The notes: a model not told the origin generated them from the sequence alone. Shown: positions 8,756 to 17,588, numbered from the stretch's first letter. The stretch: 64,000 bases of DNA from CAUZWH01 sp965224275 (GCA_965224275.1 CBDCYR010000011.1:62001-126000), one strand, 5' to 3'. Numbers and translations are program-made.

Positions 8756-9018
8756 GCTAATTTGGTCAATTCTTTGTCGAGATGGCTGCGCAGTTCGCCG
8801 ACGGTGTGGACGTGATCGAAATTGGTGAGCGGCAGCTCGATGGCGAATTTTTCTTCGATCGCGCCGAGAAAAATCACGGCGTCAACCGAATCAAGTCCGA
8901 GGTCCTCGGCGAATCGTGTGCTGTCGTGCAAGGTCACCGGACGCTCCAACTGAGCCTCGAGAAGCACCCCGAACTCGGCCGCAATTTTCTCCGCTGTGGG
9001 ATGAGCTGGCATGGTCAT
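8728..9018 (-). CDS. Acyl carrier protein
   Basis: A 96-residue acyl carrier protein. The phosphopantetheine site is the Ser in EDLGLDSVDAVIFLGAIEEKF, and the surrounding helices are acidic as expected. It is encoded directly before, and overlapping, a fatty acyl-AMP ligase, so its likely job is to receive the activated acyl chain from that enzyme. The C-terminus reads TKLACKLTCKLA because its DNA is a 12-bp sequence repeated three times (8731-8766), which also contains the candidate starts of the ligase. ATG codons at 9018 and 9012 are both possible. Confidence 0.88.
   Translation of the reverse strand: MTMPAHPTAEKIAAEFGVLLEAQLERPVTLHDSTRFAEDLGLDSVDAVIFLGAIEEKFAIELPLTNFDHVHTVGELRSHLDKELTKLACKLTCKLA
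8731..8766. repeat. Three 12-bp direct repeats at the ACP/FAAL overlap
   Basis: The plus-strand sequence CGCTAATTTGCA is repeated as CGTTAATTTGCA and CGCTAATTTGGT without gaps. It encodes the last residues of the ACP and spans the GTG start candidates of the downstream FAAL, so changes in copy number would alter both the ACP tail and the start of the ligase. Confidence 0.75.
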
Positions 9019-9151
9019 TCAATCAGCTTAGCAAACACCCACCACCGATATATCATCCACCCGGCTCCCGATCTCTCATAGAGATGTAAGAAAGAGCCGT
9101 TCAAGACAAGATGCAAAATAGCGGGCGACGCGTAAGAGGCACGTTTAGGCG

Positions 9152-10243
9152 ATGACAGCAATTTACGATCGACACATCGACCACCCCGGGGCCTGGAAAG
9201 CCGGTGACTTCAAGAGCAAGGACGACTATGCCTTCGATTTTACAAAGCGCCATATCGACGCGCTCGATGACGCGCTGTCGCGGGTTAAAGGCCGCGGTTT
9301 GACGGTCGAAACCATGAGCCGCGACGACTTTCCGCTTGCCGCCATCCAGGACGATCTCACCGCCATCCAGGACCAAGTCCGTAACAAGCGCGGCATTGTC
9401 TTGATCCGGGGTTTCCCCAATGATCGCTACGATCTCAACGATCTCGAACTCGTCTATTGGGGTTTGGGCACCCATTTCGGCACTGGCGTTTCGCAAAGCG
9501 TACTCGGCGATCGCATCGGCCACGTCACCGATATGTCGCGGGACGAACCCAGCGAACGCTCCGACCGCAACGCCAACGAGCTGACGCCGCACACCGACTG
9601 CAATGAGATGATCGCGATGTTGAGCGTGCACACGGCAAAAACCGGCGGCGAGAGCAAATACGCCAGCGCGCTAACCGTCCACAACGAGATCCTCACAACC
9701 CATCCAGAGTATCTGCCGGCGCTCTACGATGGTTTCTACTATCATCGCCGCGGCGAAGAACCGCCCGGGGCCGACCCGTGCACCGCCCACAAGGTTCCGG
9801 TGTTCTCCTGTGTCGACGGCTACGTCAGCGCCCGCTACGTGCCCGGCTATCTCGAAGCGGCTGCACCCGAACTCGGGATCGAGTTTCCCGCGGCGCTTAC
9901 CACCGCCATGGCTTTTTTCAATGAGGTTGCCAGCCGCGACGACATCATGTTGACGGTGCTGCTTGAGCCCGGTGAGTTGTCGCTGCAAAACAATTTCACC
10001 GTGTTGCATGGGCGCACCCATTTCGAAGATCACGACGATGACGCGCGGCGTCGCCTGCTCCTGCACTTATGGATCGACGTCAAGAACGGCCGGCCCCACG
10101 ACCCTCATCTCGCGATCTACGAAACCGATAGTGTGGTGAAACGGGAAGGCGCACGGCCGACCTTTGCCGGGGACGCCTTCAATGCACACGGTATGCTGCA
10201 AAGCGGGCTAGTCAATCGACAGAAAGAACCCGCTGAGCACTAA
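9152..10243 (+). CDS. TauD/TfdA-family Fe(II)/2-oxoglutarate dioxygenase
   Basis: A 363-residue protein of the TauD/TfdA family, non-heme Fe(II) and 2-oxoglutarate dependent oxygenases. The HxD iron motif is in ELTPHTDCNEMIAML and the distal His is in NNFTVLHGRTHFED, followed by the 2-oxoglutarate-binding Arg region RRRLLLHLW. RGFPNDRYDLND and FGTGVSQS are also family-like. The substrate cannot be read. It is divergent from the ACP/FAAL pair, and oxidation of a product from that pair is possible but unproven. Its last 32 bases overlap the 3' end of the convergent M23 gene. Confidence 0.85.
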   Translation: MTAIYDRHIDHPGAWKAGDFKSKDDYAFDFTKRHIDALDDALSRVKGRGLTVETMSRDDFPLAAIQDDLTAIQDQVRNKRGIVLIRGFPNDRYDLNDLELVYWGLGTHFGTGVSQSVLGDRIGHVTDMSRDEPSERSDRNANELTPHTDCNEMIAMLSVHTAKTGGESKYASALTVHNEILTTHPEYLPALYDGFYYHRRGEEPPGADPCTAHKVPVFSCVDGYVSARYVPGYLEAAAPELGIEFPAALTTAMAFFNEVASRDDIMLTVLLEPGELSLQNNFTVLHGRTHFEDHDDDARRRLLLHLWIDVKNGRPHDPHLAIYETDSVVKREGARPTFAGDAFNAHGMLQSGLVNRQKEPAEH

Positions 10244-11285
10244 CCACGATCGTCTTCGTGCTGCCCGCCTTGCGCACCAACTGGTATTGCCCGCGATAGA
10301 CGCCGCGCGGCCAACGCTCGCTCTTCAACCGTTTGCCGATAAACCGCAGCCACTGCGCCTTGTTGCGCGGTACCGGGGCGGTGTGTTGCGCCAGCACAGC
10401 CCCGTTCGGCCCGAGCAGCTTTAACGTTCCCGAGTCACCCATCTTGGCGCCATAGACCATCACCCAGAACACCAAGGCCGGTGCTTTGGGCTTCAATTTC
10501 ACCAGGTCGTGCTGGCGCTCTTCGATGGCGGCCGTGTCCGGTTTGCGGTCCGTGAACCCCGCCTGGATCAACCCGGTCCCCACATACGCCAACTTTTTGC
10601 CCACCGGCGTTGCCCACAGCCATCGTTTGGGATTTACGGAGTTTGTCGTGGAATCACAGACCGCACGCATATGCCCGGCGGTGAAAGGATCGATCACGCT
10701 TCGGTTGAAGTGGACCTCGAAGTGAAGGTGGGGGAACTCCGTCAACCCGGACAATCCCACCGACCCGAGACGCTGCCCCCGTTTGATGCGATCGCCCTTC
10801 TTCACAACCACGCTTCTTTTGAGAAGGTGAGCGTAGATTGTTTCGAACCCATCTCTGTGCGTCAGCACGACCGCATTTCCCGCTTGGTGATCCCGTACCG
10901 AAGCAGCGCCTGCGATGCGCACGTTGACGTCGCTGATGCCGTCCCGCGTCGCTTTGACAACCCCGTCCGCCGCCGCCAAAACCGCGACCCCGCCGCGCAT
11001 CGCCACCAGGTCGCGGATTCGAATATCAGTCCCTTTGTGCTTGTCGTAACTGAGGTGGCCGCAGCGATAATCGGTGCGGCCCGGCGTCGGATCACGGTCG
11101 ACGTAATTCTGGATGAAGCAGGACACGCCGATCTCGCAATCGATCGGCAAGCTGAAGCGCGGATTCGGAATCGATTGCGCTCCGGCGCCGGTCGCCGAGA
11201 TGGCAAGCAACGGCAGCGCCAGGAGCGCTGCGTTGGGCAAGGCCCTCGCCCAACTTCGCCACCAGCCGTTGCAACCATTAGACAT
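10212..11285 (-). CDS. Secreted M23-family metalloendopeptidase
   Basis: A 357-residue periplasmic or exported peptidase of family M23, which cleaves peptidoglycan cross-bridges or peptides. The ATG at 11285 (MSNGCNGWWRSW) gives a signal peptide (AALLALPLLAISATGAGA). The zinc ligands are visible: HKGTDIR (His and Asp) and PHLHFEVH (HxH). The segment VVLTHRDGFETIYAHLL and KKGDRIKRGQRLGSVGLSG are typical of the LytM/M23 barrel. About 150 further residues follow the catalytic domain (KPKAPALVFWVMVYGAKMGDSGTL and on), resembling a beta-sandwich ligand domain. It is divergent from nadX, with only 65 bp between the starts, and overlaps the dioxygenase gene at the 3' end. Confidence 0.88.
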   Translation of the reverse strand: MSNGCNGWWRSWARALPNAALLALPLLAISATGAGAQSIPNPRFSLPIDCEIGVSCFIQNYVDRDPTPGRTDYRCGHLSYDKHKGTDIRIRDLVAMRGGVAVLAAADGVVKATRDGISDVNVRIAGAASVRDHQAGNAVVLTHRDGFETIYAHLLKRSVVVKKGDRIKRGQRLGSVGLSGLTEFPHLHFEVHFNRSVIDPFTAGHMRAVCDSTTNSVNPKRWLWATPVGKKLAYVGTGLIQAGFTDRKPDTAAIEERQHDLVKLKPKAPALVFWVMVYGAKMGDSGTLKLLGPNGAVLAQHTAPVPRNKAQWLRFIGKRLKSERWPRGVYRGQYQLVRKAGSTKTIVVSAQRVLSVD

Positions 11286-11350
11286 CGACGTCACTCTACC
11301 CAACATCGCCTCCACAGCGGCGATCATCCCAGACAGACGCTTGGTGATCC

Positions 11351-12157
11351 ATGAAAACGATTGCACTGATTGGTTATGGCGCGATTGCACATATGGTCGT
11401 CGACGAACTCGGCAAAGACGCGAGCGGCGTCCAAATTGATTCCGTCCTGGTGCGTGAGAACAAGGCCGACGCGGCCCGTGCCGAGCTGCCGACCACGATC
11501 AACGTCGTCACCGAAGTCTCCGACCTGCTCGCCAACAAACCCGATCTGGTCGTCGAATGTGCCGGCCAGAGCGCCGTGCAGGAATACGCCGATGCGGTGC
11601 TGGGCCGCGGATTTGATCTCATGGTGATCGCCACCGGCGCCTTCGCCGATACCCACCTACTGGAGAGGTTGACCGAGTGCGCCAAACAGGCCGGCGCTCG
11701 TCTCTTGTTGCCGGCCGGCGCGATCGCTGGGATTGACGGGTTGACTGCGCTCCGGGTCGGCGGGCTCGATGTGGTGCGCTACACCTCGACCAAACCACCC
11801 GAGGCCTGGCGGGGCACGCCGGCCGAGAAAAATTTCGACCTCGCCGCCCTCACCGAACCAACCGTGATCTTTACCGGATCGCCGATCGACGCGGCCCGCG
11901 ACTACCCCAAGAACGCCAACCTGGCGATGACGGTTGCGCTCGCTGGAATCGGCGTTGATAAGACCGAGATTCAACTCGTCGCCGATCCCAACACCACCAA
12001 CAATACCGGACGCATCCACGCCGAAGGCCGCTTCGGCCGGCTCGAGGTCGAGATGGAGGGCCAGCCGGCCCCCGACAACCCTAAAACCTCGGCCTCGACC
12101 GCGCTCAGCATCGTCCACGCGATCCGCAATCTCACCGCCACCGTGGTAATGCCGTAA
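11351..12157 (+). CDS. nadX: L-aspartate dehydrogenase
   Basis: Aspartate dehydrogenase oxidises L-aspartate to iminoaspartate, the first step toward quinolinate and NAD in organisms using NadX instead of NadB. The protein is 268 residues. It has an N-terminal Rossmann motif (IALIGYGAIAHMVVDEL), VVECAGQSAVQEYA, LPAGAIAGIDGL and the signature YPKNANLAMTVALAGIG, followed by the C-terminal NTGRIHAEGRFGRLEVEMEG region. nadA and nadC are not in the window. Transcription probably ends in the terminator-like mosaic repeat just after the stop codon. Confidence 0.9.
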   Translation: MKTIALIGYGAIAHMVVDELGKDASGVQIDSVLVRENKADAARAELPTTINVVTEVSDLLANKPDLVVECAGQSAVQEYADAVLGRGFDLMVIATGAFADTHLLERLTECAKQAGARLLLPAGAIAGIDGLTALRVGGLDVVRYTSTKPPEAWRGTPAEKNFDLAALTEPTVIFTGSPIDAARDYPKNANLAMTVALAGIGVDKTEIQLVADPNTTNNTGRIHAEGRFGRLEVEMEGQPAPDNPKTSASTALSIVHAIRNLTATVVMP

Positions 12158-12275
12158 ACCCCTCACCCGACCCTTTCCCCAAAGGGGCGAGGGCTTTTTT
12201 TGCGGTGCGCAGAGGACATGCTCCCTCTCCCGCGAAGTGGGAGAGGGCGGGGGTGAGGGTTTCTTGCTTCTACGC
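12158..12275 (+). terminator. Mosaic repeat with intrinsic terminator after nadX
   Basis: This gap between the convergent nadX and small-subunit genes holds a copy of the pyrimidine-rich mosaic repeat. Its first half is CCCTTTCCCC, a three-base loop, GGGGCGAGGG and then CTTTTTTT, which has the form of an intrinsic terminator 15 bp after the nadX stop. The second half (CTCCCTCTCCC … GGGAGAGGGCGGGGGTGAGGG) pairs with the start of the element. Confidence 0.75.
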
Positions 12276-12276
12276 G

Positions 12277-12762
12277 CTACGCTACCCCCACGCCCGCCTG
12301 CTTAAACCGGTCGCGCGCCAGTTCGACCGCTTCGACAATCCCCATATAGCCCGTGCAGCGGCAGATGTTGCCACTGAGTTCGCGCCGGATCTCGGCCTGA
12401 TCGGCAGCCTTGCCGCGCGTCAAGATGTCGCGCACCGTTATCAGCATGCCCGGCGTGCAATACCCGCATTGCAGGCCGTGCGCTTCGTGAAACGCCTGGC
12501 GAATGATCGTCATCGCCGCGTCGTCGTCGAACCCCTCGACCGTGCGCACGCTCGACCCGGAGGCTTGCCCGGCCAGCGTGATACACGAGCGCACCGGCCG
12601 CCCATCGAGCAGGATGGTGCAGGCGCCGCAAACGCCGTGTTCGCAGGCCAAGTGCGTGCCCGTGCACCCCGGTTGCTCGCGGATGAGGTCGGCGAGCGAC
12701 AACCGCCCCTCGACCTCGGTGTCGACCTCCCGCCCATTAAGCGTGATCGTAACCGCGGTCAT
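12277..12762 (-). CDS. Molybdenum hydroxylase 2Fe-2S small subunit
   Basis: The iron-sulfur subunit of a xanthine-dehydrogenase/CO-dehydrogenase-type molybdenum hydroxylase (161 residues). It carries two 2Fe-2S clusters. The plant-type ferredoxin cluster is in CEHGVCGACTILLDG, with a later Cys in VRSCITLAG. The second cluster uses GLQCGYCTPGMLI and SGNICRCTGYMGIVEAV. It passes electrons from the Mo subunit toward the FAD subunit. It is the last gene of a three-gene minus-strand operon and overlaps the FAD-subunit gene by 4 bp. Confidence 0.93.
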   Translation of the reverse strand: MTAVTITLNGREVDTEVEGRLSLADLIREQPGCTGTHLACEHGVCGACTILLDGRPVRSCITLAGQASGSSVRTVEGFDDDAAMTIIRQAFHEAHGLQCGYCTPGMLITVRDILTRGKAADQAEIRRELSGNICRCTGYMGIVEAVELARDRFKQAGVGVA

Positions 12763-13598
12763 ACCGCCACGGCGTCCCGGCCGGCCCGCTGCACCAGCGT
12801 GCGGTGAACCTGCAATTCATAATCGTCGAACGGAAACTCGCTGGCACCAAGATCCCGGCCGATTGCGGCGTCGATCGCGGCGCCGATATCGTCACCCCCA
12901 CCATCGGCCAGTACGGCACTGGTGTCGGCCAGAACCATCGGCGATGTCGTCGCGCAGCCAAGCACGGCGCGGGCGTAGTTGCGTTCGCGATCGATCACCA
13001 CTGCCGCCAGCGAGTGCCCGAACTCGCCGACCTTGCGGCACAACTTATGATAACCCCACCTCGCCGCCTGCGACAGTTTGGGTACGCGCACCTGTTCGAC
13101 GATCTCGTCGTCTGCCAGGCAGGTCATCAGCGGGCCATCGATCAGGTCGATCGCTGCGATCGTTCGCGTGCCGCCGATGCCGCGAACATCGATCTCGGCA
13201 TCGAGCGCCATCATCGTGAGCGGCCAATCCGCGGCCGGATCGGCGTGCGCCAGACTGCCGCCCAGCGTGCCGCGGTTGCGCACCGCACGATACGAGATCC
13301 CAGCGGCCACATGTTGCAGCATGCCATTGGTGACATCCGGAACCACGCCGTCTTCCACATCCGCATGCAGCGTGCCGCCACCCAGCGCCAGCGCGTCACT
13401 CCCCGCGTCGACCGCTTTCAACGCCTCTAGATGAGAAATATCGACCACCAGGTCGGGTTGCGCGATCCGCAGATTGAGCATCGGCCCCAACGACTGGCCG
13501 CCGGCGATGAACTTGGCAAAGCCGTCATGGCCGTCAACCAGTTCAATCGCCGCCTCGACGCTCTCGGCACGAACGTAGTCAAACGGCGCCGGCTTCAT
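12759..13598 (-). CDS. Molybdenum hydroxylase FAD-binding medium subunit
   Basis: The FAD-binding subunit of the same molybdenum hydroxylase (279 residues). The N-terminus (FDYVRAESVEAAIELVDGH) and the FAD motif FIAGGQSLGPMLNLR are typical of CoxM. The second flavin motif appears as ISYRAVRNRGTLGGSLAHADPAADW. The rest is the CO-dehydrogenase flavoprotein C-terminal domain (VGEFGHSLAAVVI). It overlaps both neighbours by 4 bp, showing tight translational coupling and fixed stoichiometry. Confidence 0.92.
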   Translation of the reverse strand: MKPAPFDYVRAESVEAAIELVDGHDGFAKFIAGGQSLGPMLNLRIAQPDLVVDISHLEALKAVDAGSDALALGGGTLHADVEDGVVPDVTNGMLQHVAAGISYRAVRNRGTLGGSLAHADPAADWPLTMMALDAEIDVRGIGGTRTIAAIDLIDGPLMTCLADDEIVEQVRVPKLSQAARWGYHKLCRKVGEFGHSLAAVVIDRERNYARAVLGCATTSPMVLADTSAVLADGGGDDIGAAIDAAIGRDLGASEFPFDDYELQVHRTLVQRAGRDAVAV

Positions 13599-15940
13599 TC
13601 GGCCGCGCTCGCCATCTCCACCGCGGTGATCGCGGCCCGCACGCGCCGCGGCGTCAGTGGTGTTTCATTTATCTCCGCACCGATCGAAGCCAGCGCATCG
13701 CGCACCGCATTGGCAATCGCGGCCGGCGGTGCAATCGCGCCGCCCTCGCCCATCCCCTTCATGCCGTATTCCGTGTGCGGGGTCGGGGTCTCAAAGTGGG
13801 CAAATTTGATTTGCGGAATCTCCGGCGCACCCGGCATCAGATAGTCGGCAAACGTCGTCGCCAGGGGCTGCCCGTTCTCGTCATAGGGGATCTCTTCGTA
13901 AAGCGCGGTGCCGATGCCTTGCGCGACCCCGCCCGCGATCTGTCCTCTGACGATCATCGGGTTGACGACGGTGCCGCAATCTTCGACGACGCCGTAGTCA
14001 AGCACTTCGACAACGCCGGTCGCGGTATCGACGGCAACCACCGCGGCGTGCGCCGAGAACGTAAACACGCCGGTGTCGATGCCCGGCTCATAGGTCGTCG
14101 TCACATCGACCATCGGCTCGACGCCGGGCGGCAGCCGCTCCTGGCGGAGGTAGGCGGTATGGCCGATCTCTTCGAAGCTCACCGAACCCCGCGGGCCGAA
14201 CACCTGGCCGTCGCGGAATTCCACTTCATCGGCCGAGCACTGCAGCAGGTGGGCCGCAATCTTGGCCATTTTCTCACGCATCAGTCGCGACGCCCGCGCC
14301 ACCGCACCCCCGGACATCACCATGGTGCGCGAGGCAAACGTTCCCATCCCGAACGGACACGATTCGGTGTCGCCATGACGAACCGAGACGTTGGCGGGGT
14401 CAATCCCGAGCTCCTGATGGACCACCTGTGCCAGGGTTGTTTCCAAGCCCTGGCCGTGCGACTGGATGCCGACGAAAACCAGAATCGTTCCGTCCGACAA
14501 CAATCGCGCCGTCGCCGATTCATAGCCCGGGATAACCGGTGTGCCGCGGGTCACCCATTCGCCGCAGCCATGCGCGGTTTGCTCGGTGTAAGCGGCGATG
14601 CCGACGCCGATCAGGCGCCCATCACTCTCGCCCTTGGTTTGGCGCTGGCGGATCGCCGGCAGGTCGATCAGATCGACGGCCATCGCGACACCACGCGGAT
14701 AGTCGCCGACGTCGTAGAGCAGATTGGTCGCCGAGCGGTAGGGCATCATCTCCGGTTTGACCATGTTGTCGATGCGCACCGCGTGCGGCTCGCGGCCGAC
14801 CGCGCGGGCAACCTCGTCGATTGTCCGCTCGATGGTGAAACAGGCGGCCGGGCGCGCCACCCCGCGATAAGGACCCTGGGGTGCCTTGCTGGTCGCCACG
14901 GTGTGCGTCACCGCCCGGTAATTCTGGATCATGTAGGGGCCGGGGATGTTCTTCGCGGCCATCCCGGTTTCCATGAACGGGCTGTTCGGCCAATGCGAAT
15001 AAGCGCCGGCATCGACAAAGATCTCAACGTCGATCCCGAGCACCCGCCCCTGGTCGTCGGCATAGGCTTTGACGCGGTGGAAATGCTCGCGGCAATGCAT
15101 CGAGGTCAGCAGGTGCTCGCGGCGATCGTCGATCCAGCGCAGTGGCACCCTGAGCCGGCGGGCCAGGGCGACGACGATCAATTCCTCCGAATAGATCGTG
15201 TTTTTCATCCCGAAACCGCCGCCGACGTCGGGCGCGATAACGTGAATCTCGTGCTCGGGGATGCCAAGCAGATAGCTGAGGCCGGCCCGGTATTGGTGCG
15301 GGAACTGGGTCGAGCAATAAACCATCAGCTCGTTGCGGCGGTCCTCCCAGTAAACATGGATTGCACGGCCCTCCATCGGCACGCCGGTCTGGCGGTTCAT
15401 CCGATAATCGCGCTCGATCACCACGCTGGCGGCCGCCTTTGCCGCCTCGAGATCACCAGCTTCGACCGTCGTGCCGACAAACTGATTGTCGCTCCAGCCC
15501 TCGTGCAGGATCGCCGCACCCGGCTTCAGGGCATCGACGACGTCGACCACCGCCGGCAGTTCCTCGTAATCGACCTCCGTCGCCTGCGCCAGATCTTCGG
15601 CGCCGGCGCGGGTTTGGGCGATGCAAATAGCCACCGGTTCGCCGACGAAACGCACCTTCTCGGTAGCCAGCGGCGGATAATCGGACCCCTTGAAGCCGGG
15701 GATTTCCGGAATCACCCGAACCGGCTTGATCTCGTCGAGGTCAGCGGCGGTAAAAACGCGATCCGCCGCCCCTGCCGGCTTGCTGATCGTGCCAACCCGC
15801 GCATGCGCAAAGGGGCTGCGCACGAACGCCACCTCGAGCGTCCCCGGGATACGCAAATCTGCAACGAACTGCCCTTTACCCGCCAAATGACGAGCGTCTT
15901 CCTTGCGATTGAGGCTCGCGCCGACGCCGAACTTGGCCAT
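13595..15940 (-). CDS. Molybdenum hydroxylase large (molybdopterin) subunit
   Basis: The 781-residue catalytic subunit that binds molybdopterin cytosine dinucleotide. It contains VGGGFGMKNTIYSEELIVVALARRL (Mo-cofactor binding) and, near residue 357, GPYRGVARP. The C-terminal GMKGMGEGGAIAPPAAIANA includes the catalytic Glu. Form I CO dehydrogenases carry AYxCSFR in the active-site loop, and form II carries AYRGAGR. Here the loop is PYRGVAR, so this is not a demonstrated CO dehydrogenase and the substrate is unknown. It is the first gene of the operon, divergent from an amidase gene; a substrate that is hydroxylated and also amide-cleaved is a possible reading of that context. Confidence 0.92.
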   Translation of the reverse strand: MAKFGVGASLNRKEDARHLAGKGQFVADLRIPGTLEVAFVRSPFAHARVGTISKPAGAADRVFTAADLDEIKPVRVIPEIPGFKGSDYPPLATEKVRFVGEPVAICIAQTRAGAEDLAQATEVDYEELPAVVDVVDALKPGAAILHEGWSDNQFVGTTVEAGDLEAAKAAASVVIERDYRMNRQTGVPMEGRAIHVYWEDRRNELMVYCSTQFPHQYRAGLSYLLGIPEHEIHVIAPDVGGGFGMKNTIYSEELIVVALARRLRVPLRWIDDRREHLLTSMHCREHFHRVKAYADDQGRVLGIDVEIFVDAGAYSHWPNSPFMETGMAAKNIPGPYMIQNYRAVTHTVATSKAPQGPYRGVARPAACFTIERTIDEVARAVGREPHAVRIDNMVKPEMMPYRSATNLLYDVGDYPRGVAMAVDLIDLPAIRQRQTKGESDGRLIGVGIAAYTEQTAHGCGEWVTRGTPVIPGYESATARLLSDGTILVFVGIQSHGQGLETTLAQVVHQELGIDPANVSVRHGDTESCPFGMGTFASRTMVMSGGAVARASRLMREKMAKIAAHLLQCSADEVEFRDGQVFGPRGSVSFEEIGHTAYLRQERLPPGVEPMVDVTTTYEPGIDTGVFTFSAHAAVVAVDTATGVVEVLDYGVVEDCGTVVNPMIVRGQIAGGVAQGIGTALYEEIPYDENGQPLATTFADYLMPGAPEIPQIKFAHFETPTPHTEYGMKGMGEGGAIAPPAAIANAVRDALASIGAEINETPLTPRRVRAAITAVEMASAAE

Positions 15941-16172
15941 CTCGGGCTATCCCAAATGGTTCGAAAGAAGGGTCGAGAACAGGTCTGAAACCTGGATCGT
16001 CAATAGAGGCGGTAAAGCGCGCGCTAGTCTACACACGCCGATTGGGTGTGCAACCGGCACTCGCCCAGCGGTCGTCCAGCGGTTGCCCAACCATCGCCCA
16101 ACGGTCTCGTTGTCGAGCGCAAGCGCCATCGCTATGTTGAGATCAGAAAGTGCATCAAAACTGGGGGAAGCA

Positions 16173-17588
16173 ATGTCCGACGCCAATATCGCCTATATGC
16201 CGGTCACCGAGCTGGTCGAGAAATTCCGCGCCAAAGAGGTCTCACCGGTCGAAGCGACCCGCGCCGCGCTCGATCGCATCGACATGCACAACGACAAGGT
16301 CAACGCCTTCTGTTATCTCGACGAGGACGGCGCGCTGGCATCGGCCAAAAAATCCGAAGCCCGCTGGGCCAAGGGTGAGCCGATCGGCTTGATCGACGGC
16401 GTCCCGCTCGGCGTCAAGGACACGCTCCACGCCAAGGGTATGCCGACCCGGTTCGGCTCCCACACCACCACCGATGAGCCCGCCACTGAGGACACATCGA
16501 CCACGTTGGCGTGCCGTAACCACGGCGCCGTTCTGCTCGGCAAAACCACCAATCCGGAATTCGCGATCGGCCCCACCACCAACAGCCCGCTCACCGGGTT
16601 GACGACCAACCCATGGGATCCGACCAAACACGCCGGCGGCTCGACCGGCGGCGGTGCGGCCGCGGTCGCGGCGGGCATGGGCAACACCAGCCTCGCCACC
16701 GATGCCGGCGGGTCGACCCGGATCCCGGCCGCGCTGTGCGGCAAGGTCGGCCTTAAAGCCACCAACTACCGTGTCCCGACCTATCCGCCACCCGGCATGC
16801 CGAGCCTGTCGTGCCCTGGCGCCGTCACCCACACGGTCACCGATACAGCCTTGATGATGAATGTGATGACCCAAGCCGATCCGCGTGATTGGCTCGCTGC
16901 CAAGCCCGATGGGGTCGACTATCTCGCCGGCCTCGAAGACGGCATCAAAGGCCTCAAAATCGCCTACAGTCCGACCCTCAACGGGCAGGCCAAATTCGTT
17001 GATCCCGAGGTTGCCGCAAGCGTGGCTGCGGCGGTCGATGCATTCAAGGACCTCGGCGCAACGGTCGAACAGGCCGACCCCGACATCGAAAGCCCGATTC
17101 CGATCCTCAGCGCCTATCTGATTTCGCGAATTACCCATCGCGTCGGCGCCATGACCGACGCCCAGCGCGAAGTGCTGGGTCCCTCGATCAACGCCGTCGT
17201 CAAACGCAGCGAGGGCGTCACCATGTTGGACATGGTCGAAGCTGACGAACGCCGTCAGGCGCTGTCGAAAACGCTCATCGAATTCATGCGCGATTATGAC
17301 TTGCTGCTGACACCGACCCTGACGGTGCCGGCATTCGACGCTGAACGGCTCTCGCCGGTCGAGTTCGAAAAGTTCGAAGATCCGCGTGCCTGGGTGCCGT
17401 TTTGCAGCCCGTTCAACCTGTCGCAGCAACCCGCCATTACCATGCTGTGCGGCTTCACCGAGGCTGGCCTGCCGATCGCGCTGCAGATCGTCGGCCCCCG
17501 CCATGAAGATACCCGAGTGCTGCGAGCGGCGCGGGCCTATGAGAAAATAAACCCGCTGTGGGAGCAACGCCCCAACCTCGACAAGTAG
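16173..17588 (+). CDS. Amidase-signature family amidase
   Basis: An amidase-signature hydrolase of about 471 residues that cleaves amide bonds with a Ser-cisSer-Lys triad. The Lys is in DGVPLGVKDTLHAKG, the cis-Ser in KHAGGSTGGGAAAVAAGMG and the nucleophile in DAGGSTRIPAALCG. I place the start at the ATG at 16173 (MSDANIAYMPVTELVEKF), 3-9 bases after a GGGGGAAG Shine-Dalgarno sequence, rather than at the far upstream codon of the open frame. C-terminal SPFNLSQQPAITMLCGFTEAGLPIALQIVG is characteristic. The gene diverges from the molybdenum hydroxylase operon. Confidence 0.9.
   Translation: MSDANIAYMPVTELVEKFRAKEVSPVEATRAALDRIDMHNDKVNAFCYLDEDGALASAKKSEARWAKGEPIGLIDGVPLGVKDTLHAKGMPTRFGSHTTTDEPATEDTSTTLACRNHGAVLLGKTTNPEFAIGPTTNSPLTGLTTNPWDPTKHAGGSTGGGAAAVAAGMGNTSLATDAGGSTRIPAALCGKVGLKATNYRVPTYPPPGMPSLSCPGAVTHTVTDTALMMNVMTQADPRDWLAAKPDGVDYLAGLEDGIKGLKIAYSPTLNGQAKFVDPEVAASVAAAVDAFKDLGATVEQADPDIESPIPILSAYLISRITHRVGAMTDAQREVLGPSINAVVKRSEGVTMLDMVEADERRQALSKTLIEFMRDYDLLLTPTLTVPAFDAERLSPVEFEKFEDPRAWVPFCSPFNLSQQPAITMLCGFTEAGLPIALQIVGPRHEDTRVLRAARAYEKINPLWEQRPNLDK

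Noticed and set aside
12277..15940. Aerobic CO dehydrogenase (coxSML)
   Set aside because: The large-subunit loop lacks the AYxCSFR motif of form I enzymes and no coxD/E/F accessory genes are present, so the substrate is left open.
13775..15988. A 737-residue open frame on the plus strand
   Set aside because: It lies exactly opposite the molybdenum-hydroxylase large subunit, has no family motifs and is rich in Arg/His/Asp, typical of an antisense shadow in high-GC DNA.
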